NCBI RefSeq assembly: GCF_038006045.1
Contig: NZ_JBBOUK010000001.1
Coordinates: 2,025,001-2,089,000, forward strand
From: Exiguobacterium sp. FSL W8-0210
GTDB taxonomy: Bacteria > Bacillota > Bacilli > Exiguobacteriales > Exiguobacteriaceae
Direction: 5' to 3'
DNA length: 64,000 bases
Shown here: positions 8,873-18,314 of the stretch, in pieces
How the letters are laid out: each line of letters starts with the position of its first letter
Numbering within the stretch: the first letter of the stretch is position 1
Notes under the pieces: generated by a model
What the model was told of the DNA's origin: nothing
The model's database searches: none
The model's input: the letters and a program-made list of their open reading frames with translations, nothing else
Translations under genes and position numbers: made by a program

Positions 8873-11800
8873 TTATACGAATTCAATCAGTAAGTCTTGA
8901 CTTGCGATGGCTTCGCCTTCCTTGACGTGGACGGCTTTGATTTCACCGTCTTCCGGTGCTTGGATCGTCGTTTCCATCTTCATCGCTTCCGTGACGAGGA
9001 GTTGCTCTCCTTTACGGACACGTGTACCCGTCTCGACGAGTACCTTCAGCACGCTACCCGGCATTGATGCACCGATTTGTTTCGCATTGCTTCGATCTGC
9101 TTTTGGACGACTTGATGAACTTTCCTTAATACTGATGTCTTTGACTTCGACTTCACGAGGAACACCGTTCATCTCATAATAGATCGTCCGCATTCCATGA
9201 TCGTCTGGCTGACCGATTTGAATCAACTTGAGGTAGAGTGTCTTGCCTCGTTCGATTTCAACCTCGATCGTCTCCCCTAGACGCATTCCATGGAAGAACG
9301 TATTCGTATCAAGAACAGAGATATCGCCATATCGCGCGACATACGAACTGTAGTCCATGAAGACTTTTGGATAGAGCGCGTAAGCGAGTGCATCAAATTC
9401 TGTAACGGGACGTTCAAGCTTTTCGAACAACTCATGTTTGATCGCATCAAAATTGAGTGGTTCCATCATCTTACCTGGACGTTCTGTCAGCGGAGCAGCT
9501 CCCTTGAGAATAGCCTGTTGAACGTCTTGCGGGAAACCATCTGGTGGTGTTCCGAGCTCCCCTTTCATCAGTTCGACGACTGAATCCGGGAAATCAAGTC
9601 CACTTGCACGGTGCAAGACATCCTCTTCTGTCAGATGATGTTGAACCATGAAGAGTGCCATGTCTCCGACGACTTTTGACGATGGTGTGACTTTGACGAT
9701 ATCGCCAAACAGCATATTGACACGCGCATACATCTCTTTGACTTCAGACCAACGATCCGCAAGTCCAACCGCTTTTGCTTGTTGCTGTAAGTTCGAATAC
9801 TGTCCACCCGGCATCTCATGGTCGTAGACCGTTGGATTCGGTGCGATCATATCGAGTTCGAATGCTTGATACAGATGACGAACGTCCTGCCAATAATCCG
9901 AAATCTGTTCAAACTTCTGTGCTGATACGAGCGGTTGACGTGGATGACCACTTAAGGCATGAATCAAGCTACCACCCGCTGGCTGACTCGTCAGTCCCGA
10001 CATGCTTGATGCCGCGACGTCTACGACGTCGACACCTGCATCAATCGCACGCGCATACGTATAAATCCCGTTCCCACTCGCATCGTGTGTGTGGAGATGG
10101 ATTGGTAGCGATACCGCATCTTTAAGTGCTGATACGAGCGCGTAGGCTGCCTCCGGTTTCAAGAGACCCGCCATATCCTTGATGGCAATGATATGAGCGC
10201 CGCTTTCTTCCAGTTGTTTCGCCAGATTGACGTAATACGGCAGGTGATATTTCGGTCGAGTCGCATCGAATAAATCCCCTGTATAACAGACAGCTGCTTC
10301 CGCGATTTTACCTGTCGGCAAGACCGCATCGATGGCAAGTTGAATCGACTCCGGGTTATTCAAGCTATCGAAGATTCGGAAGACGTCGACTCCTGCCTGC
10401 GCCGCTTCCTTGACGAACGTGTGAATGACGTTGTCCGGATAGTTTTTGTAACCAACACCGTTCGCACCACGAAGCAACATTTGAATGAGGACGTTCGGCA
10501 TCTTTTCACGTAATTTCATCAGACGAACCCATGGATCCTCCGATAAGAATCGGTAGGCGACATCAAATGTCGCGCCTCCCCATGCTTCGACAGAGAACAG
10601 TTCAGGTAGCAGTTTCGCTTCCGCCTCTGCAATCGCAACGAGATCCTTCGTCCGCATCCGCGTCGCAAGGAGCGACTGATGGGCATCACGGAATGTCGTA
10701 TCTGTCAACAAAACGTTCTCCTGAGCTGCCAACCATTTTGCGACGGCTTCTGGACCTTCCGCATCGAGAATCGCTTTTGCACCTGGTGTATAGTCTGTCG
10801 GGAGATTTTTCGGAATCCGGACGTCACGCGCAAGCGGCTTGTCCAATTTTCCGATTCCCGGGAATCCATTGACGGAAACCTCTCCGATGTACGTCAAAAG
10901 TTTCGTTCCCCGGTCTTGACGTTTCGGGAAGATGAATAATTCTTGTGTATCATCAATGAACGATGTATTGTAATCCCCGCTGACGAACGCATGGTGCTTC
11001 AAGACGTTGCTTAAGAATGCGATATTCGTCTTGATCCCACGGATTCGGAATTCACTTAAGTTTCGACGCATCTTCGCAACGGCTTGATCGTATGTCAAAC
11101 CATGCGTCGAGATTTTAACGAGCAGTGAGTCATAATATGGTGAAATTTCCGCTCCAACATAAGCATTCCCACCATCGAGACGTACACCAAAACCGCCTGG
11201 AGAACGATAGGCTTTAATTTTCCCTGTATCCGGTAAGAAACCGTTCTCCGGATCTTCTGACGTGATTCGGCTTTGGATCGCAAAACCAAGCATCTTAATG
11301 TCTTCTTGTTGCGGAATACCAACGAGGTCGCTATGTAACGATTCGCCTTCAGCAACACGGATCTGTGTCTGTACGATATCAACGCCTGTGATCATCTCCG
11401 TAATCGTGTGCTCGACTTGGACACGTGGGTTGACCTCGATGAAATAGAACGATTCATCTTGTGTCACGAGAAATTCGACCGTACCCGCATTTTCGTATCC
11501 GACATGCTTCATCAATGTGACGGCTGCGTCACAAATCTTTTGTCGACCTTCGTCTGAAAGCGTCACACATGGTGCCACTTCGACGACTTTTTGGTGACGA
11601 CGCTGTACGGAACAATCACGTTCAAACAAATGAATGATGTTCCCATGGGCGTCACCGATGATTTGAACTTCAATATGTTTTGGTCGTTCGATTAATTTTT
11701 CGACGTAAATCTCATCCGAACCAAATGCTTTCAAGGCTTCAGATTTCGCACGTTCGATCATGTCTGGAAGCTCTTCTTCTGTCCGGACGACACGCATACC

Positions 11801-12307
11801 GCGTCCACCACCGCCAAGCGATGCTTTGACCATGAGTGGATAGCCTGCTTCCTTTGCGAACGCATATGCTTCATCAATGGATGAGATCGGACCATCCGTT
11901 CCCGGAATGACAGGAAGACCGGCTTCAATCGCTGTCGTCCGTGCCCGTACTTTATCCCCGAACTTATACAGATGCTCTTCTTGCGGTCCGATGAAGATGA
12001 TTCCTTCTTCACGGCAACGTTTGGCTAGCTCAATATTCTCAGAGAGGAATCCATAACCAGGATGGATCGCATCACATTCGGCTTTTTTCGCTGTTGCAAT
12101 GATATCTTCAATATCGAGATAAGCTTCGATCGGTTTTTTCCCTTCTCCGATCCGGTACGCTTCATCGGCTTTATAGCGATGAAGAGAACCCATATCCTCT
12201 CGCGAATAAATGGCAACGGTACGAATACCGAGTTCTGTCGCTGCACGGAAAACACGAATCGCGATCTCCCCGCGGTTTGCTACGAGAATCTTCTGGATTT
12301 TAGTCAA
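8873..12307 (-). CDS. pyc: Pyruvate carboxylase
   Basis: Biotin- and ATP-dependent carboxylation of pyruvate to oxaloacetate, the main anaplerotic step. The 1144-residue protein has biotin carboxylase (residues about 1-450, with the ATP-grasp loop MVKASLGGGGRGMR), carboxyltransferase (about 530-800, LLTDTTFRDAHQSLLATRMR), a PYC/OADA domain, and the biotinyl domain with EAMKM (K1110 biotinylated). This is full family length. The start is TTG at 12307 after AAAGGGGGAG. Its first eight bases overlap the end of ftsW (TTGACTAA), so the two are translationally coupled. Gene order ylaN-ftsW-pyc is as in B. subtilis. Confidence 0.97.
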   Translation of the reverse strand: MTKIQKILVANRGEIAIRVFRAATELGIRTVAIYSREDMGSLHRYKADEAYRIGEGKKPIEAYLDIEDIIATAKKAECDAIHPGYGFLSENIELAKRCREEGIIFIGPQEEHLYKFGDKVRARTTAIEAGLPVIPGTDGPISSIDEAYAFAKEAGYPLMVKASLGGGGRGMRVVRTEEELPDMIERAKSEALKAFGSDEIYVEKLIERPKHIEVQIIGDAHGNIIHLFERDCSVQRRHQKVVEVAPCVTLSDEGRQKICDAAVTLMKHVGYENAGTVEFLVTQDESFYFIEVNPRVQVEHTITEMITGVDIVQTQIRVAEGESLHSDLVGIPQQEDIKMLGFAIQSRITSEDPENGFLPDTGKIKAYRSPGGFGVRLDGGNAYVGAEISPYYDSLLVKISTHGLTYDQAVAKMRRNLSEFRIRGIKTNIAFLSNVLKHHAFVSGDYNTSFIDDTQELFIFPKRQDRGTKLLTYIGEVSVNGFPGIGKLDKPLARDVRIPKNLPTDYTPGAKAILDAEGPEAVAKWLAAQENVLLTDTTFRDAHQSLLATRMRTKDLVAIAEAEAKLLPELFSVEAWGGATFDVAYRFLSEDPWVRLMKLREKMPNVLIQMLLRGANGVGYKNYPDNVIHTFVKEAAQAGVDVFRIFDSLNNPESIQLAIDAVLPTGKIAEAAVCYTGDLFDATRPKYHLPYYVNLAKQLEESGAHIIAIKDMAGLLKPEAAYALVSALKDAVSLPIHLHTHDASGNGIYTYARAIDAGVDVVDVAASSMSGLTSQPAGGSLIHALSGHPRQPLVSAQKFEQISDYWQDVRHLYQAFELDMIAPNPTVYDHEMPGGQYSNLQQQAKAVGLADRWSEVKEMYARVNMLFGDIVKVTPSSKVVGDMALFMVQHHLTEEDVLHRASGLDFPDSVVELMKGELGTPPDGFPQDVQQAILKGAAPLTERPGKMMEPLNFDAIKHELFEKLERPVTEFDALAYALYPKVFMDYSSYVARYGDISVLDTNTFFHGMRLGETIEVEIERGKTLYLKLIQIGQPDDHGMRTIYYEMNGVPREVEVKDISIKESSSSRPKADRSNAKQIGASMPGSVLKVLVETGTRVRKGEQLLVTEAMKMETTIQAPEDGEIKAVHVKEGEAIASQDLLIEFV

Positions 12308-13571
12308 CTGATGCTCCCCCTTTAGTTAATGAGCTCGTGGCACTCATCGAACGTGCAGTCCGCACTTCTTTCTGATAAGCCACTCGATATTTGTTTTGCA
12401 TGGAAATGTTTGCCATTACACCAAGCATCGTACTCATGACGAGTAACGATGACCCACCGTAACTGATGAATGGCAAGGTAACACCTGTACCTGGAAACAG
12501 ACCGGACATGGCCGCGATATTGATACATGTCTGGATGAAGATGATACCGGATATCCCGAGAGCGAGCATGCTCGAGTAAAGCGAGACACACCGATTAGCG
12601 ATGACCGCCCCTTGAATCATCAGATAGAACAATAGACCGAGTACGACAAGAACCCCGATGAACCCGAGTTCCTCCGAGATGATCGACATGATGTAGTCGG
12701 TTTCAGGCTCTGGTAGATAGCCATACTTTTGAAAACTATTCCCGAGACCTACTCCGAATAATCCCCCGTGGGCAATCGATATGACGGAGTTGATGAGCTG
12801 ATACCCCTTCCCTTCTGCGTCAAGGAAGGGATTCAAACTTGCTTGAATCCGTTGCATCTGATTATCCGAAAAATTATTCCATGCGTACAAGAAGATGATT
12901 GGTACGGTGACGACACATAACATGATGTAACCACTCGGTAATCCAACTGCGAATAAAATCATCGCCGTGATGAGTAACAGAATGAACAATCCGCCGTCAT
13001 CCGGTTGCATGCGAATGATGATCGCGTAAGGTGCAAGTAATACAACCATCGGAATCAAGATCCAGTCCGAGAAACTAAGTAAAATCCGTCTTCCTGGAGA
13101 CGTCGCTGGAATTTGACGATGGATGAAGTGATGGACGATCCCAATCACGCCGTCCATTTTCCCTTTGTGCTTTTGATCAAAATAACTCGCAAGTCCGACG
13201 ACGAGCACGAATTTACAAAGCTCGATTGGTTGAATCAAGAAGATACCGAAGTTCAACCATGCGCGAGCCCCGTTTAGTGGTGCCGAAAACAGCGTCGCCA
13301 TCAACATCAACCATGTAATCGCGTACAAGAGTAAACGAATCACTGGTCCACGGAACACCTCATGATTGATTTGTGAAACGAAAAGGAACAGCACGATCGC
13401 CATCGCATCAAACATCAACTGCTTCTCAAAGAAGGACGTATTCGCATAATCTCCACCGTTCCACACGCTCGCACTATAGACCATGACCGTACTGATCGCC
13501 ATGAGGATGAGCATCGTAAAGAAGAGACCATAGTCAAAAAATGCTCGTTTTTCTTTAAACTTCGCTAACAT
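12300..13571 (-). CDS. ftsW: FtsW, septal peptidoglycan polymerase (SEDS family)
   Basis: Glycosyltransferase that builds septal peptidoglycan together with a class B PBP. The protein of 423 residues from the ATG at 13571 (RBS AAGGA, spacing 9) has about ten membrane helices and SEDS motifs such as GARAWLNFGIFLIQPIELCK and TGVTLPFISYGGSSLLVMS. A start seven codons further upstream is possible but lacks a good ribosome site. I call FtsW and not RodA from its conserved place before pyc; a second SEDS gene (rodA) is at 55256. The 3' end overlaps pyc. Confidence 0.9.
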   Translation of the reverse strand: MLAKFKEKRAFFDYGLFFTMLILMAISTVMVYSASVWNGGDYANTSFFEKQLMFDAMAIVLFLFVSQINHEVFRGPVIRLLLYAITWLMLMATLFSAPLNGARAWLNFGIFLIQPIELCKFVLVVGLASYFDQKHKGKMDGVIGIVHHFIHRQIPATSPGRRILLSFSDWILIPMVVLLAPYAIIIRMQPDDGGLFILLLITAMILFAVGLPSGYIMLCVVTVPIIFLYAWNNFSDNQMQRIQASLNPFLDAEGKGYQLINSVISIAHGGLFGVGLGNSFQKYGYLPEPETDYIMSIISEELGFIGVLVVLGLLFYLMIQGAVIANRCVSLYSSMLALGISGIIFIQTCINIAAMSGLFPGTGVTLPFISYGGSSLLVMSTMLGVMANISMQNKYRVAYQKEVRTARSMSATSSLTKGGASVD

Positions 13572-13598
13572 ATGTACACGTCCTTTTTTCATTTTCTA

Positions 13599-13637
13599 AA
13601 AAAAAATACCCAAACGCCGCATTTCACGTTTGAGTAG
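13599..13637 (-). terminator. Terminator after ylaN
   Basis: On the minus strand a 10-bp stem (13608-13617 with 13628-13637, including G-U pairs) is followed by T9 (13599-13607). It lies in the gap between ylaN and ftsW, so ftsW may be partly insulated from ylaN transcription. Confidence 0.7.
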
Positions 13638-13641
13638 AAAA

Positions 13642-13920
13642 TCAGCACGTCTCCGCATCATGTAAATCAGATAATTGCTGTTCAAGTGATTCGAGTAATT
13701 GTTTCCCCTCACCCGCATCAATCAGTTCAAGACGTACCGCAAAATCAATCTGACGGGATAATCCGAACATTTGTGTATCCAATACTTCCTCGTAAAGAGG
13801 ACATTGTGGCATCGTTAAATTCGCAAGCTGGACCTCGATCAACCGGCGGATTTTTTGTGCATCCGCTTCTAGTAGCTCAAGAGCGCGCTGGCGATGAACT
13901 GTCTCGATTTCAGTTGACAA
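13642..13920 (-). CDS. ylaN: YlaN (UPF0358), iron-homeostasis small protein
   Basis: A 92-residue helical cytosolic protein of the YlaN/UPF0358 family, recognised from segments such as [34 protein letters not shown] and its place before ftsW. In B. subtilis and staphylococci YlaN is needed under low iron and has been linked to relief of Fur repression; that role is from the literature, not visible here. The start is TTG at 13920 behind GGAGGG. The upstream side faces a divergent gene at 14044. Confidence 0.9.
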   Translation of the reverse strand: MSTEIETVHRQRALELLEADAQKIRRLIEVQLANLTMPQCPLYEEVLDTQMFGLSRQIDFAVRLELIDAGEGKQLLESLEQQLSDLHDAETC

Positions 13921-14043
13921 TCCAATCCCTCCTCATCAAATGACGCGTTCCTGTTATAGCTAAACTTTACCTTACTTTCGCCAACAATTCAACGTTTCGG
14001 TATAATGGATTTGTTGGACTTACACATTTAGGGGGTAGAACAA

Positions 14044-14505
14044 ATGATTTTTCCGATTAACGGTAAAGTACGGCATCAGTTAACGATTGATCCGACAGTC
14101 TGGATCTTTGATGAACGAAAGGTGGCAATCGAGAAAATCGGGCAACCAGCCGACACAAGTGAACAAGAAGCGTACTACGCGAAAATGGGGGCTGCGTGGG
14201 ATAAAGGCATCATGGAAGGCAGTCGTACGGATCACAATCGTCCGATGACACGTGCTGAAAAAGAAGCCGCGCTTCAAGGGTCATTCGCCATTGCGCTTGC
14301 ACCGTTCATCCGGAATGCCGAGCTCTTACCGGATGCGATCGCTATTCGTTTCGAAGGCGAAGAAACGGTTGAACTTCCACTTGAGCAACTCGACGAGGTG
14401 TATCTGCAGTTCTCACAAGACGGCAAAGTGTTAGCAGATGGACCCGTTCATCTATTACACGGACAACGGATCGTCAAATCCGTTCATACGGTTACTGTCA
14501 TATAA
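14044..14505 (+). CDS. Conserved protein of unknown function, YlaL-like by position
   Basis: A 153-residue soluble protein without clear catalytic motif. It begins MIFPINGKVRHQLTIDPTVWIFDERK, a pattern I associate with a Bacillus protein of the yla cluster; the C-terminal half looks beta-rich. The ATG follows AGGGGGTAGAACAA. A TATAAT at 14001-14006 is a good -10 for it. It is divergent from ylaN and convergent with phoH, with a terminator after its stop. Some relatives are labelled as putative peptidyl-prolyl isomerase, but nothing in the sequence supports that. Confidence 0.6.
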   Translation: MIFPINGKVRHQLTIDPTVWIFDERKVAIEKIGQPADTSEQEAYYAKMGAAWDKGIMEGSRTDHNRPMTRAEKEAALQGSFAIALAPFIRNAELLPDAIAIRFEGEETVELPLEQLDEVYLQFSQDGKVLADGPVHLLHGQRIVKSVHTVTVI

Positions 14506-14510
14506 GGAAA

Positions 14511-14545
14511 ACGTGGTGCGCCTGAATAGACGCACCACGTTTTTT
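14511..14545. terminator. Bidirectional terminator between the 14044 gene and phoH
   Basis: Stem ACGTGGTGCG / CGCACCACGT with a ten-base loop, followed by T6 on the plus strand and preceded by an A-rich tract. It serves the rightward gene and probably also phoH, whose stop is at its edge. Confidence 0.85.
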
Positions 14546-15861
14546 CATAGTAAATCGGCTGCGAGGCGTGCCAAGTTTGAACGCTCCCCTTTGACGAGTT
14601 TGACGTGTCCCGTCATCTTCTCATTTTTGAGTCGTTCTACAGCGTAGGATAAACCATTGGAATACTCATCTAGATACGGATGATCAATCTGTTGCGGATC
14701 CCCGACTAACACGATTTTCGAGTTTTCACCGACACGTGTCAAAATCGTCTTGACTTCATGTTTCGTCAAATTCTGCGCTTCATCGATGATGATGAATTGT
14801 CCCGGCATACTACGTCCCCGGATGTACGTTAATGCTTCCAGTTGAATCGTCTTCATTCCGGCGAGAATGTTACCTAGTTCGTCTCCCGATCCCGTATTGA
14901 AAAGGTGTTCGAGGTTATCATAGATGGGTTGCATCCACGGACGAAGCTTCTCTTCCATTTCACCCGGCAAGTAGCCGATATCGTTTCCCATCGGTACGAC
15001 AGGACGAGCAACGACCAGTTTTTTATATTTATGCTCGTCTTCCACTTGCAGGAGACCCGCAGCGAGTGCAAGTAACGTTTTTCCGGTACCTGCCTTACCA
15101 ACGAGTGTCACAAGTGGTACATCGTCACGTAATAATAACTCAAATGCCATCCGTTGTTGAACGTTTCGTGGAATGACGCCCCAGACTTGATCGACATCGA
15201 TCGAAAGCGCCCGAATGATTGGCAGGTTCTGATCAACGACGGCGATGGCTGAAGCTTTCGACATGTTACTTTTTAAGATGACGAACTCATTCGGTTGCAC
15301 TTTTTCTGGCAAGACATCCACTGAAAGCCGTTTGTCCTGATAGAAGGCATCAATATATTCCTGATCGACGGTCACTTCGATGAATCCTGTATAAAGACCG
15401 GTCAAATCAGCGATATGATCCGTCATATAGTCTTCAGCGACTAATCCATACGCATCCGCTTTGACGCGGACTAAGATATCTTTTGAGACGAGAATGACAT
15501 CTCGTGGGGTCGCTTCGGTTTGTTGTTCCTGATGAATCGACCACGCCAGTTCAATGATCTTATTATCGTTTGATTCATGCGTAAACGGCGAACCTTCATA
15601 AATGGAGTCCCCGATATCGACGCGAAGAATACCGCCGTTTCCGAGTGGCACTCCCGCATGAAGCTGACCCGTTTCTCGTAATTGGTCTAAAATGCGAGCT
15701 GTTTCTCGTGCATTACGTCCAACCTCATCCATGTTGCGTTTTTTTCCATCTAGTTCTTCTAGTACGATCGCTGGTATGACGACGTCGTGCTCCTGGAATT
15801 GAAAAAGAGAAAGTGGATCGTGAAGCATGACATTAGTATCAAGTACGTATATTTTTTTCAT
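14545..15861 (-). CDS. PIN-PhoH family ATPase/RNase (YlaK)
   Basis: A 438-residue two-domain protein: an N-terminal PIN nuclease-like domain (residues 1-150, YVLDTNVMLHDP with acidic residues) and a C-terminal PhoH P-loop domain (Walker A GKAGTGKT at 255-262, Walker B FIIIDEAQN near 345). PIN-PhoH proteins are thought to be ATP-driven RNA-unwinding ribonucleases. The position matches ylaK of B. subtilis. The ATG at 15861 has a weak GGGGCG ribosome site. It lies downstream of a PNPOx-like gene on the same strand. Confidence 0.85.
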   Translation of the reverse strand: MKKIYVLDTNVMLHDPLSLFQFQEHDVVIPAIVLEELDGKKRNMDEVGRNARETARILDQLRETGQLHAGVPLGNGGILRVDIGDSIYEGSPFTHESNDNKIIELAWSIHQEQQTEATPRDVILVSKDILVRVKADAYGLVAEDYMTDHIADLTGLYTGFIEVTVDQEYIDAFYQDKRLSVDVLPEKVQPNEFVILKSNMSKASAIAVVDQNLPIIRALSIDVDQVWGVIPRNVQQRMAFELLLRDDVPLVTLVGKAGTGKTLLALAAGLLQVEDEHKYKKLVVARPVVPMGNDIGYLPGEMEEKLRPWMQPIYDNLEHLFNTGSGDELGNILAGMKTIQLEALTYIRGRSMPGQFIIIDEAQNLTKHEVKTILTRVGENSKIVLVGDPQQIDHPYLDEYSNGLSYAVERLKNEKMTGHVKLVKGERSNLARLAADLL

Positions 15862-15901
15862 TCCATCGTTCGCCCCTTTAGAGTCGAGTTTGTGATGAAT
15901 G

Positions 15902-16354
15902 TTACGCTTTTAGGATGCGATGAACGAGTTGATCCAACCGTTCAGCTGCCTGTTCATCGTATGTTTTTTCGATAGTTGGTCGTTGTGTGACAGCTGCTCC
16001 GTAAAACAAGATGTCACGTACCTCCTCAACGCGTCCCTCATAAAAAGCGAGTGGCAACGGAAGGTCTTCTTGCGGCGTAAACGCCTTGACGTCCGTACAT
16101 GTTAAGCAGTACGTCGACTGATCTGCAAAAAAGATCAATGTGAAGACCGGATGTTCTCGTAATGTTTTAACGAGATGAGAATCTGCTTCGATTGTAAAAC
16201 GAATCGTTTGTGAATCCTTCGCATGTACCCAACTGATTGCATGTGTGATGGGCCAATGTTTGGATTGATCATGCGTAATCAAAAAAACGAGTGGTAATTG
16301 CGATAGTGCTTCTAGTTGACCTGAGTTGAGCTGTTGTTCAACTTTATTTGCCAT
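15902..16354 (-). CDS. Pyridoxamine 5'-phosphate oxidase-like flavin-binding protein
   Basis: A 150-residue protein with the split beta-barrel pattern of the PNPOx-like/FMN-binding family (PLVFLITHDQSKHWPITHAI, TIRFTIEADSHLVKTLREHP, VFTLIFFADQSTYCL). Families like this bind FMN, F420 or heme; the cofactor cannot be told here. The ATG at 16354 follows GAGGGGGTGATGTC. It ends 41 bases before phoH and is probably cotranscribed with it. It is divergent from ylaI. Function is inferred only from fold similarity. Confidence 0.6.
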   Translation of the reverse strand: MANKVEQQLNSGQLEALSQLPLVFLITHDQSKHWPITHAISWVHAKDSQTIRFTIEADSHLVKTLREHPVFTLIFFADQSTYCLTCTDVKAFTPQEDLPLPLAFYEGRVEEVRDILFYGAAVTQRPTIEKTYDEQAAERLDQLVHRILKA

Positions 16355-16414
16355 GACATCACCCCCTCTATGACTTAGTGATGATATTTCGATATATACT
16401 TCTCGTTTCCCTTT

Positions 16415-16443
16415 TTTACATCTGAATAATCTTCTAATATGAT
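16415..16443 (+). promoter_or_regulatory. Sigma-A promoter for ylaI
   Basis: TTTACA (16415-16420), a 17-base spacer and TATGAT (16438-16443), about 28 bases before the ylaI start. Confidence 0.65.
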
Positions 16444-16471
16444 ATACTAAGAAAAAAAGGGAGGACCTGGC

Positions 16472-16675
16472 ATGCGAGTGAAATGTACGATTTGCGATAA
16501 GCGTGAAACGATTGATGATTGGTCCTTCACGGCGAAGCGATTACGCAATAAACCTGTTCGTGTCCACATTTGTGATGAGTGTCGATCACGCGTAGAAGAA
16601 CGGACACTTGAACGCCACGCTTCTGGACAATTTCATTTATACCCGACTTGGGAAACGAAACGAAAACACTGGTAA
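16472..16675 (+). CDS. ylaI: YlaI family zinc-ribbon protein (DUF2197)
   Basis: A 67-residue cytosolic protein with two CxxC pairs, CTIC (C5, C8) and CDEC (C34, C37), that would bind one zinc. It matches YlaI in size, sequence style and neighbourhood. No function is established. The ATG follows AGGGAGGACC. It is monocistronic, with its own promoter and a terminator right after the stop. Confidence 0.85.
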   Translation: MRVKCTICDKRETIDDWSFTAKRLRNKPVRVHICDECRSRVEERTLERHASGQFHLYPTWETKRKHW

Positions 16676-16678
16676 ACA

Positions 16679-16713
16679 AAAGGTCTGCGGGGAAATTCCC
16701 TGACAGACCTTTT
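16679..16713. terminator. Convergent terminator between ylaI and the 16719 gene
   Basis: AAAGGTCTG pairs with CAGACCTTT, with an inner GGGAAATTCCC stretch; T4 follows on the plus strand and A-rich sequence precedes it. Confidence 0.8.
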
Positions 16714-16718
16714 GTTGT

Positions 16719-17813
16719 TCATCGATTGATTCGAACGAGTCGATCATCATCTGCCGATGGATTCCCTCTTCCGTCCGTATTATTTGTAATATAGTAAATC
16801 GATGTCTCGTCAATCCAGACATCTCGAATCCGACCTTGATTTTCGACGATCGTCTTGACTTGCTTCGTCTCTAGATCGATGGTTTGTAATCGTTGTCCGA
16901 CAAGTGTTGCAAAATAAAGTGTATTCTCTGCCGTTGCAACTCCACTTGGTGCAACAGATTGTTCTCCTACTTCATACCACGGCGTCACCAGTCCATCTGC
17001 TTGTTCTTTCCCTTCAATCGTCGGCCATCCATAATTCTTTTGTTCGATTCGGTTGATTTCATCGTGCCCACTTTGCCCATGTTCGCTTGCATACAGTTGA
17101 TCATCGACGAAAACAAGTCCTTGTGGATTCCGGTGACCGAGACTGTAGACGTATCCTTTTTGATTCCCTTCGAACGGTTTCCCTTCAGATGTGATACGTA
17201 AAATCTTTCCTGCCAACGAATCAATGTCTTGTGCCAGTTCGGGATTCGCTGCGTCTCCTGCTGTGACGTAGAGTGCGCCCTCAGGTCCCCACTCCAGTCG
17301 TCCCCCGTTATGAATCGTCGCTCCGGGAATATCATCGAGTAAGACACGTTCTTCCGTCCACTGATCACCCTCTTCTTTTATCGCGATGACGCGATTTGTC
17401 GCTTGTCCTTGTTTGGCGTACGTATGGTAGACGTATGCTGTCTTATTGTCCTTAAAATCAGGATCAAGTACCATCCCAAGCAATCCACCTTCTCCTTCAG
17501 CGAGGACATCCTCTTTCAGCTGAAGGCGCATCCGTTCATAATCATCTTTTTCTCCTTTGACAATCGTTCCTTCTCGTTCCGTGATGTAAAATACTTCTCC
17601 TTCTCGGACAATATTCCACGGAGCGTTTAGCTCTTTAAATACGACGCCTTCTTGCGCTTGAGATGATTGCGTCGCTTCTTGATCACCTGAATCCTGTTGA
17701 TTGTTTTCTTGTGTCGTCTGATTCGTTTCCTCTGTTGACGATTCTTCTGACGTTTGTGTACACCCCATCAGGATACCCGCTAACAGTAGGGGTATGACAT
17801 ACCTTATTTTCAC
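16719..17813 (-). CDS. PQQ-type sugar dehydrogenase-like lipoprotein (glucose/sorbosone dehydrogenase fold)
   Basis: A 364-residue surface lipoprotein. The signal peptide ends LAGILMGC (lipobox, Cys18), followed by a Ser/Thr/Gln-rich linker to about residue 55 and a six-bladed beta-propeller. Recognisable blades include APWNIVREGEVFYITEREG, DVLAEGEGGLLGMVLDPDF, HNGGRLEWGPEGALYVTAGD and SLGHRNPQGLVF, typical of the YliI/GDH family. The family oxidises aldose sugars using PQQ, but Firmicutes usually cannot make PQQ, so the true substrate and cofactor are open. The start is GTG at 17813 behind GGGGGAG. Confidence 0.82.
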   Translation of the reverse strand: MKIRYVIPLLLAGILMGCTQTSEESSTEETNQTTQENNQQDSGDQEATQSSQAQEGVVFKELNAPWNIVREGEVFYITEREGTIVKGEKDDYERMRLQLKEDVLAEGEGGLLGMVLDPDFKDNKTAYVYHTYAKQGQATNRVIAIKEEGDQWTEERVLLDDIPGATIHNGGRLEWGPEGALYVTAGDAANPELAQDIDSLAGKILRITSEGKPFEGNQKGYVYSLGHRNPQGLVFVDDQLYASEHGQSGHDEINRIEQKNYGWPTIEGKEQADGLVTPWYEVGEQSVAPSGVATAENTLYFATLVGQRLQTIDLETKQVKTIVENQGRIRDVWIDETSIYYITNNTDGRGNPSADDDRLVRINR

Positions 17814-17880
17814 TGTTTTCTCCCCCTTTTAGTATCATTGTTCCCGCTACGCTTTAAATCATGCATCTGAATTGGCTCAA

Positions 17881-17915
17881 AAAAAGAACGAACCTCCGAA
17901 GAGATTCGTTCTTTT
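17881..17915 (-). terminator. Terminator after ylaH
   Basis: AAAGAACGAA pairs with TTCGTTCTTT; on the minus strand the stem is followed by a long T tract. It separates typA-ylaH from the sugar dehydrogenase-like gene. Confidence 0.75.
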
Positions 17916-17934
17916 GATTCATGACATGCTTCCG

Positions 17935-18288
17935 TCAAGAAGCTGTCCGTTCACGTTCACGCTTGACCATCCACATCCGGAAGCGATAAATACCAAGTAC
18001 GAAGACCATCGCTAAGAGTACTTCAGGAATCGGCCATGTCCAGAAGACAAGCGTCAATGCTGCCGAGAAGACGGCGAGCAAGAGATAGACGATCAGTGAT
18101 TTCCACCATGCTAGTTCCTTAGCAAATCCTAACTTAAAGACGACAAGCGTCAAGATGACGACGGTGATCATTAAAGGATAAAATCCCGCTTCGATGTTAT
18201 TCGGATCACTTCCGATACCGAGAAGTTTCGCGATGAACGGAATATCGTATTTCGAGAAATCAGAAGCAACGGCAGCTTGTGCATTCAT
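17935..18288 (-). CDS. ylaH: YlaH-like membrane protein
   Basis: A 117-residue membrane protein with about three hydrophobic helices (GFYPLMITVVILTLVVFKLG, SLIVYLLLAVFSAALTLVFW, VLLAMVFVLGIYRFRMW) and a basic C-terminus (KRERERTAS). It matches YlaH in size and in its place directly after typA. The function is unknown. It starts 26 bases after the typA stop and is probably cotranscribed with it. Confidence 0.8.
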   Translation of the reverse strand: MNAQAAVASDFSKYDIPFIAKLLGIGSDPNNIEAGFYPLMITVVILTLVVFKLGFAKELAWWKSLIVYLLLAVFSAALTLVFWTWPIPEVLLAMVFVLGIYRFRMWMVKRERERTAS

Positions 18289-18314
18289 TGCCAGTCCCCC
18301 TATTCGTTCAAGAC